This document shows, piece by piece, positions 52,065 through 54,487 of a DNA stretch of 54,487 bases. The first letter of the stretch is position 1. Each line of letters opens with the position of its first letter. Source of the stretch: Candidatus Sumerlaeia bacterium (GTDB lineage Bacteria; Sumerlaeota; Sumerlaeia; SLMS01; JAHLLQ01); NCBI GenBank assembly GCA_019634695.1, contig JAHCAW010000025.1, positions 1 to 54,487 of the forward strand, in the 5' to 3' direction. A program made the translations under genes and the position numbers. The notes under the pieces were generated by a model that worked only from the letters and a program-made list of their open reading frames with translations, ran no database searches and was not told the origin of the DNA.

Positions 52065-52829
52065 ATGAATCACCTGACAACCGCACTCCTGCTGGCCATC
52101 CTTGCCGTCGGATGCGCCACCCGGGAGTCAGCAAGCGAGTTTCCGGCGACCTTGAACGACATGTCTCCAAGTACCGATATGTCCCCGAATCCCATCGATC
52201 CCAACTGGGTTGTGCTGCGCGTCGGTGGCGACATGGAAGCGCAGGCGACCTTCGATGCCGAGCGCGGCACCTGGCGGGCCGGGTCCTCGCTGATCGACAC
52301 CGCCCTGCCGGTGGGCTATCCTCCGCCAACGCCGCCCGGTGCGATCGACCTCAAGAAGTACCCCGCTGTCCGCCGTGCCGAATTCCAAAGCGCCGGAAGC
52401 CGGCAGAACTCGGCCTTCTGGCCGCTTTTTCGGCACATCGAACGCAACGGCATCGCCATGACCTCGCCCGTCGAATACGACTACGCCGGCACGGCGTCGT
52501 CCAACCCCGCCATCCGGGGGTGGACGATGGCGTTCCTCTACCGCACCTCCGACCTTGGCCCAACGGGAAGCGACCCGGCGGATGCGCGCGTCACCATCCG
52601 CGACACCGAAGAGGTCACTGTCCTGTCTCTCGGCGGACGCGGCGACTACGGAACGCCGCGCGTCGAGCGCGACTTGCATACACTCTATGAATGGCTTGCC
52701 GGGAATCCGGAGTGGGAAGAAGCAGGCCCTGCACGCGCCCTGATGTACAACGGCCCCACGCTCTTCGCCGGCCGCAAGTGGCTCGAGGTGCAAGTGCCCG
52801 TGCGCCGCGCCGAGTCAGCCAATCCGTGA
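52065..52829 (+). CDS. SOUL haem-binding-family lipoprotein
   Basis: This is a 254-residue protein. The N terminus is a lipoprotein signal with Cys17 (LLLAILAVGC). A Ser/Pro linker follows. The fold matches SOUL/HBP: KKYPAVRRAEF, FWPLFRHIERNGIAMTSPVEYDY with the family hallmark IAMTSPV, and a C-terminal W-L-E-V-Q-V-P strand. SOUL proteins bind haem or porphyrins in some cases, but binding here is only inferred. It diverges from the CotH gene and converges on the pirin gene. Confidence 0.88.
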   Translation: MNHLTTALLLAILAVGCATRESASEFPATLNDMSPSTDMSPNPIDPNWVVLRVGGDMEAQATFDAERGTWRAGSSLIDTALPVGYPPPTPPGAIDLKKYPAVRRAEFQSAGSRQNSAFWPLFRHIERNGIAMTSPVEYDYAGTASSNPAIRGWTMAFLYRTSDLGPTGSDPADARVTIRDTEEVTVLSLGGRGDYGTPRVERDLHTLYEWLAGNPEWEEAGPARALMYNGPTLFAGRKWLEVQVPVRRAESANP

Positions 52830-52856
52830 TCGGCGCGTCGCCTTCGCGGTGACGCC

Positions 52857-53564
52857 TCATCCCCCCAGATCGAACAGCAGCAGCTCGCTGTCGGCGCGAG
52901 CCGTCAGGGTCAGCTCAACGCCGGCCGGATCGTCGACTTGCAGACCGTCGCCCGCCTGCACGCGCACGCCGTTGACGTCCAGCGTCCCGCGCACCACCTG
53001 CACCCACCCGCCCCGGCCGGCGGTCAACCGATGGCGCAACTCCGCGCCCGCGCGCGGCCGCGCGGCGAAGACCTCCGCGTCCGCACGCATCGCGATCGCG
53101 CCCTCGCGCCCGCTGCCCGAGACGATCGCCACCAGTCCGCCGCCCGCCAGCGCCTCACCGAAGTTGCGGTCCTCATAGCGCGGCTCGGCGTCCCGCTCGT
53201 TCGGCAGGATCCAGACCTGGAGCAGGTGCACCGGTTCGGTTGCCGACGCGTTCATTTCGCTGTGGTGGACGCCGCTGCCGGCCGACATGTACTGCACGTC
53301 GCCTGGCCGCACGGTGCGCCGGTGGCCCATGCTGTCGCCGTGCGTCAGCCCCCCGGCGACGATCCACGAGAAGATCTCCATGTTCGCATGCGGATGCGCG
53401 CCAAACCCGCGCCCGCCCGCCACGTGGTCCTCGTTGATGACGCGCAGATTCCGGAAGCCCATGTGCCGGCGGTCCACGTAGTCGGCGAACGAAAACGTGT
53501 GCCGCGACTCGAGCCACCCATGATCCCCCGCCCCCCGCTCCTCGGCCCGGCGTACTGTCAGCAT
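52857..53564 (-). CDS. Pirin-family bicupin
   Basis: This 235-residue protein has the length of YhhW-type pirins. The N-terminal cupin has metal ligands H57, H59 (FGAHPHANMEI), H101 and E103 (GVHHSE), matching the known numbering in YhhW. RHTFSFADYVD and LTHGDSMGH are family motifs. Some members are quercetin dioxygenases and others act as regulators; activity cannot be assigned. AGGAGG lies 8 nt before ATG 53564, which decides the start over an upstream frame extension. Confidence 0.94.
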   Translation of the reverse strand: MLTVRRAEERGAGDHGWLESRHTFSFADYVDRRHMGFRNLRVINEDHVAGGRGFGAHPHANMEIFSWIVAGGLTHGDSMGHRRTVRPGDVQYMSAGSGVHHSEMNASATEPVHLLQVWILPNERDAEPRYEDRNFGEALAGGGLVAIVSGSGREGAIAMRADAEVFAARPRAGAELRHRLTAGRGGWVQVVRGTLDVNGVRVQAGDGLQVDDPAGVELTLTARADSELLLFDLGG

Positions 53565-53675
53565 GGACGTTGCCTCCTGTGGAATGGCCCGAAACTGCTT
53601 GCACACATTGGGGGGCGGGTGGACTCGTCAACCGGAATCCAAAACGGGGCTCGTCCCCCGAGTAGGATTCCTCCG

Positions 53676-53697
53676 GGGGCCGCAAGGCCCCTTCTCT
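53676..53697 (+). terminator. Terminator-like hairpin with GCAA tetraloop
   Basis: GGGGCC (53676-53681), loop GCAA, GGCCCC (53686-53691), then TTCTCT. It looks like a plus-strand terminator, but no plus-strand gene ends upstream. It may be a remnant of an earlier gene order or a structured leader of the pirin transcript. Confidence 0.4.
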
Positions 53698-53713
53698 GTA
53701 TTTTGTGGTTCAT

Positions 53714-53855
53714 CTACTCTTCTTCTGCTCTGCTTTCTTCCTCGTCATCGCCGACACCCTCCCCTCCTTGCCGCCGGGAGGATGACTTCGACGATCTTCT
53801 TCACCTCGGCGGTGAGACCGTAGAGGCGGGGGAGGCGGTCCGCGCAGTCCTTCTC
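53714..53855 (-). pseudogene. Frameshifted coding relic
   Basis: On the minus strand, one frame from 53855 reads E-K-D-C-A-D-R-L-P-R-L-Y-G-L-T-A-E-V-K-K and then IVEVILPAARR. A shift of one frame continues EGVGDDEEESRAEEE to a stop at 53714-53716, immediately followed by an ATG (53713-53711) reading MNHKIQRR. The continuous amphipathic helix and acidic tail across the shift look like a once-coding helical segment, now lacking a start and broken by a frameshift. Parent gene is not recognised. Confidence 0.35.
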
Positions 53856-54025
53856 ACCCTCTCGCCTCCGCCCGCGCCTTGCGCTTGTTCCTCATCGGCA
53901 TTGGCCACTGCCGTATCACGTCACCCCGATTCGTCACGGCCACCTTTCCCTTGCACACTGCCGAATGCAATCGTGAATTCGTAACGCTTCCGCAACTTCC
54001 GGGCGACTCAGGGGAGCCGATCACC

Positions 54026-54487
54026 ATGACCCCGCGCCGCATGCCGTCGGGCTGGGGCACCGCCTTCGTGGCCATCGCCGCGTTTGCCGTCGGCGACGGC
54101 GGGCTGTTGTCCGGGATTCTCTCAGGAGCCGCGTGGGACGGTATCAAGTCCCTTGGCGGACCAATCCTGCGGCGCACGTTCGCCACCGGCCTTGCCGCGC
54201 CGAACTCCGACTTGCACGCCGCGCTGGGCCGAGCGACGGGAAAGGTCGTCCGGCACGCCCAGAAGACATGCCAAGACCTCCCCGAGCAGTACGATCGGCT
54301 AAGCACCGCCGAACAGAAGCTCATCGATTCCTTCTTCGCCGAATTCTCGACGAAGTCGGTCATCGCCTACAACCCGGCCGACCTCCAGGAACTCGTGGAA
54401 CTCTCCGACGACGACGCCCTTCGGAATCTGCGCGAGGTTCTTCGAGACGACCTCCTCTTTGACTACCCCGAGTCCTTCCGCGACTTC
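54026..54487 (+). CDS. N-terminal part of an unrecognised protein (runs off the window)
   Basis: An open frame of 154 codons starts at ATG 54026, with GGGGAG about 8 nt upstream, and stays open to the last base. It begins with a hydrophobic, Gly/Ala-rich stretch (about 10-36, VAIAAFAVGDGGLLSGILSG) that could be a membrane or pore-like segment. A soluble helical region follows, rich in charged residues and ending DDDALRNLREVLRDDLLFDY. This helix-rich start resembles N-terminal regions before STAND/TPR modules in large bacterial signalling or defence proteins, but that is a guess and the decisive part lies outside. The neighbouring intergenic relic suggests a variable locus. Confidence 0.65.
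   Translation, partial: MTPRRMPSGWGTAFVAIAAFAVGDGGLLSGILSGAAWDGIKSLGGPILRRTFATGLAAPNSDLHAALGRATGKVVRHAQKTCQDLPEQYDRLSTAEQKLIDSFFAEFSTKSVIAYNPADLQELVELSDDDALRNLREVLRDDLLFDYPESFRDF

Larger units (their letters stand above)
53565..54025. other. Intergenic region with hairpins and a decayed fragment
   Basis: About 460 bp without an intact gene. From left to right: CGGGG-CTCGTC-CCCG hairpin (53645-53660), a GNRA-loop hairpin (53676-53691), a frameshifted minus-strand coding relic (53714-53855), and the AT-richer leader of the gene at 54026. Both neighbours point away, so at least two promoters should lie here. Confidence 0.6.

Noticed and set aside
53854..54363. Minus-strand ORF of 169 codons opposite the last gene
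   Set aside because: The plus-strand frame from 54026 has a ribosome binding site, normal protein composition and stays open to the end; the minus-strand frame has Cys/Ser/Arg-rich shadow composition.
1..54487. tRNA, rRNA, riboswitch and insertion-sequence searches by eye
   Set aside because: No cloverleaf with T-arm signature, no rRNA core segments, no known riboswitch core and no transposase motif were seen; a covariance-model scan would be needed to exclude small RNAs.

Overview
The window is 54.5 kb of GC-rich, densely coding bacterial chromosome. I see no rRNA, tRNA, CRISPR array or insertion sequence. Housekeeping genes (dnaE, lgt, hslU, glnA/glnB, gmk, dnaJ, glgB) show it is ordinary chromosome. 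Two predicted lipoproteins, Lgt, a type II-style pseudopilin, and a secreted CotH/lamin-tail protein suggest a diderm with large secreted proteins. I think of PVC-like, Hydrogenedentota-like or Sumerlaeota-like lineages, but this rests only on gene style and is not secure.

Layout. 1-3.8 kb: two related secreted proteins flank a secreted beta-propeller-like protein, and a 73-bp direct repeat brackets the first. 3.9-6.7 kb: a three-gene overlapping nonulosonic (sialic-like) acid cassette: a CMP-sugar synthetase fused to a HAD phosphatase as in vertebrate CMAS, a short synthase, and a GT42/DUF115-like transferase. 6.7-10.9 kb (minus): a GH38 mannosidase-like protein without its usual nucleophile, then a PfkB kinase. 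11.2-18.9 kb (plus): a DmpA-type peptidase, a decayed squalene/phytoene synthase homologue, a TPR protein, GT2 and GT4 glycosyltransferases, a dipeptide epimerase and a GT-C membrane protein. An AT-rich island of 7-bp repeats separates the GT2 and GT4 genes.

19-24 kb: a small membrane protein, a SolA-like oxidase, a small ORF with its own terminator, and glnA-glnB (minus) behind a likely sigma-54 promoter with an upstream dyad. 23.8-29.7 kb: dnaE, lgt, hslU. 29.9-34 kb: a hybrid histidine kinase translationally coupled to a receiver-PP2C phosphatase. 34-41.7 kb: a GHL10-type glycosidase, dnaJ, glgB, a receiver-NTF2-like protein, a Tat-exported superoxide dismutase and gmk. 41.8-45.7 kb (minus): lysR, a cyanophycinase-like lipoprotein and a YfcC-type transporter with a LysM-like insertion, which looks like a peptide/amino-acid salvage operon. 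46-54.5 kb: a pseudopilin with a strong terminator, an M42 peptidase, a 1278-residue CotH/lamin-tail protein, a SOUL lipoprotein, a pirin, a decayed fragment, and a new gene that runs off the end of the window.

Together the region deals mostly with surface glycans (nonulosonic acids, lipid-linked glycosyl transfer, glycoside breakdown) and with nitrogen and peptide salvage, set among core genes. The most interesting items are the vertebrate-like CMAS fusion with intact phosphatase motifs, the nucleophile-less GH38, the decayed prenyl-synthase homologue, and the LysM-in-transporter/cyanophycinase operon. All functional assignments come from reading motifs; no database search was run.
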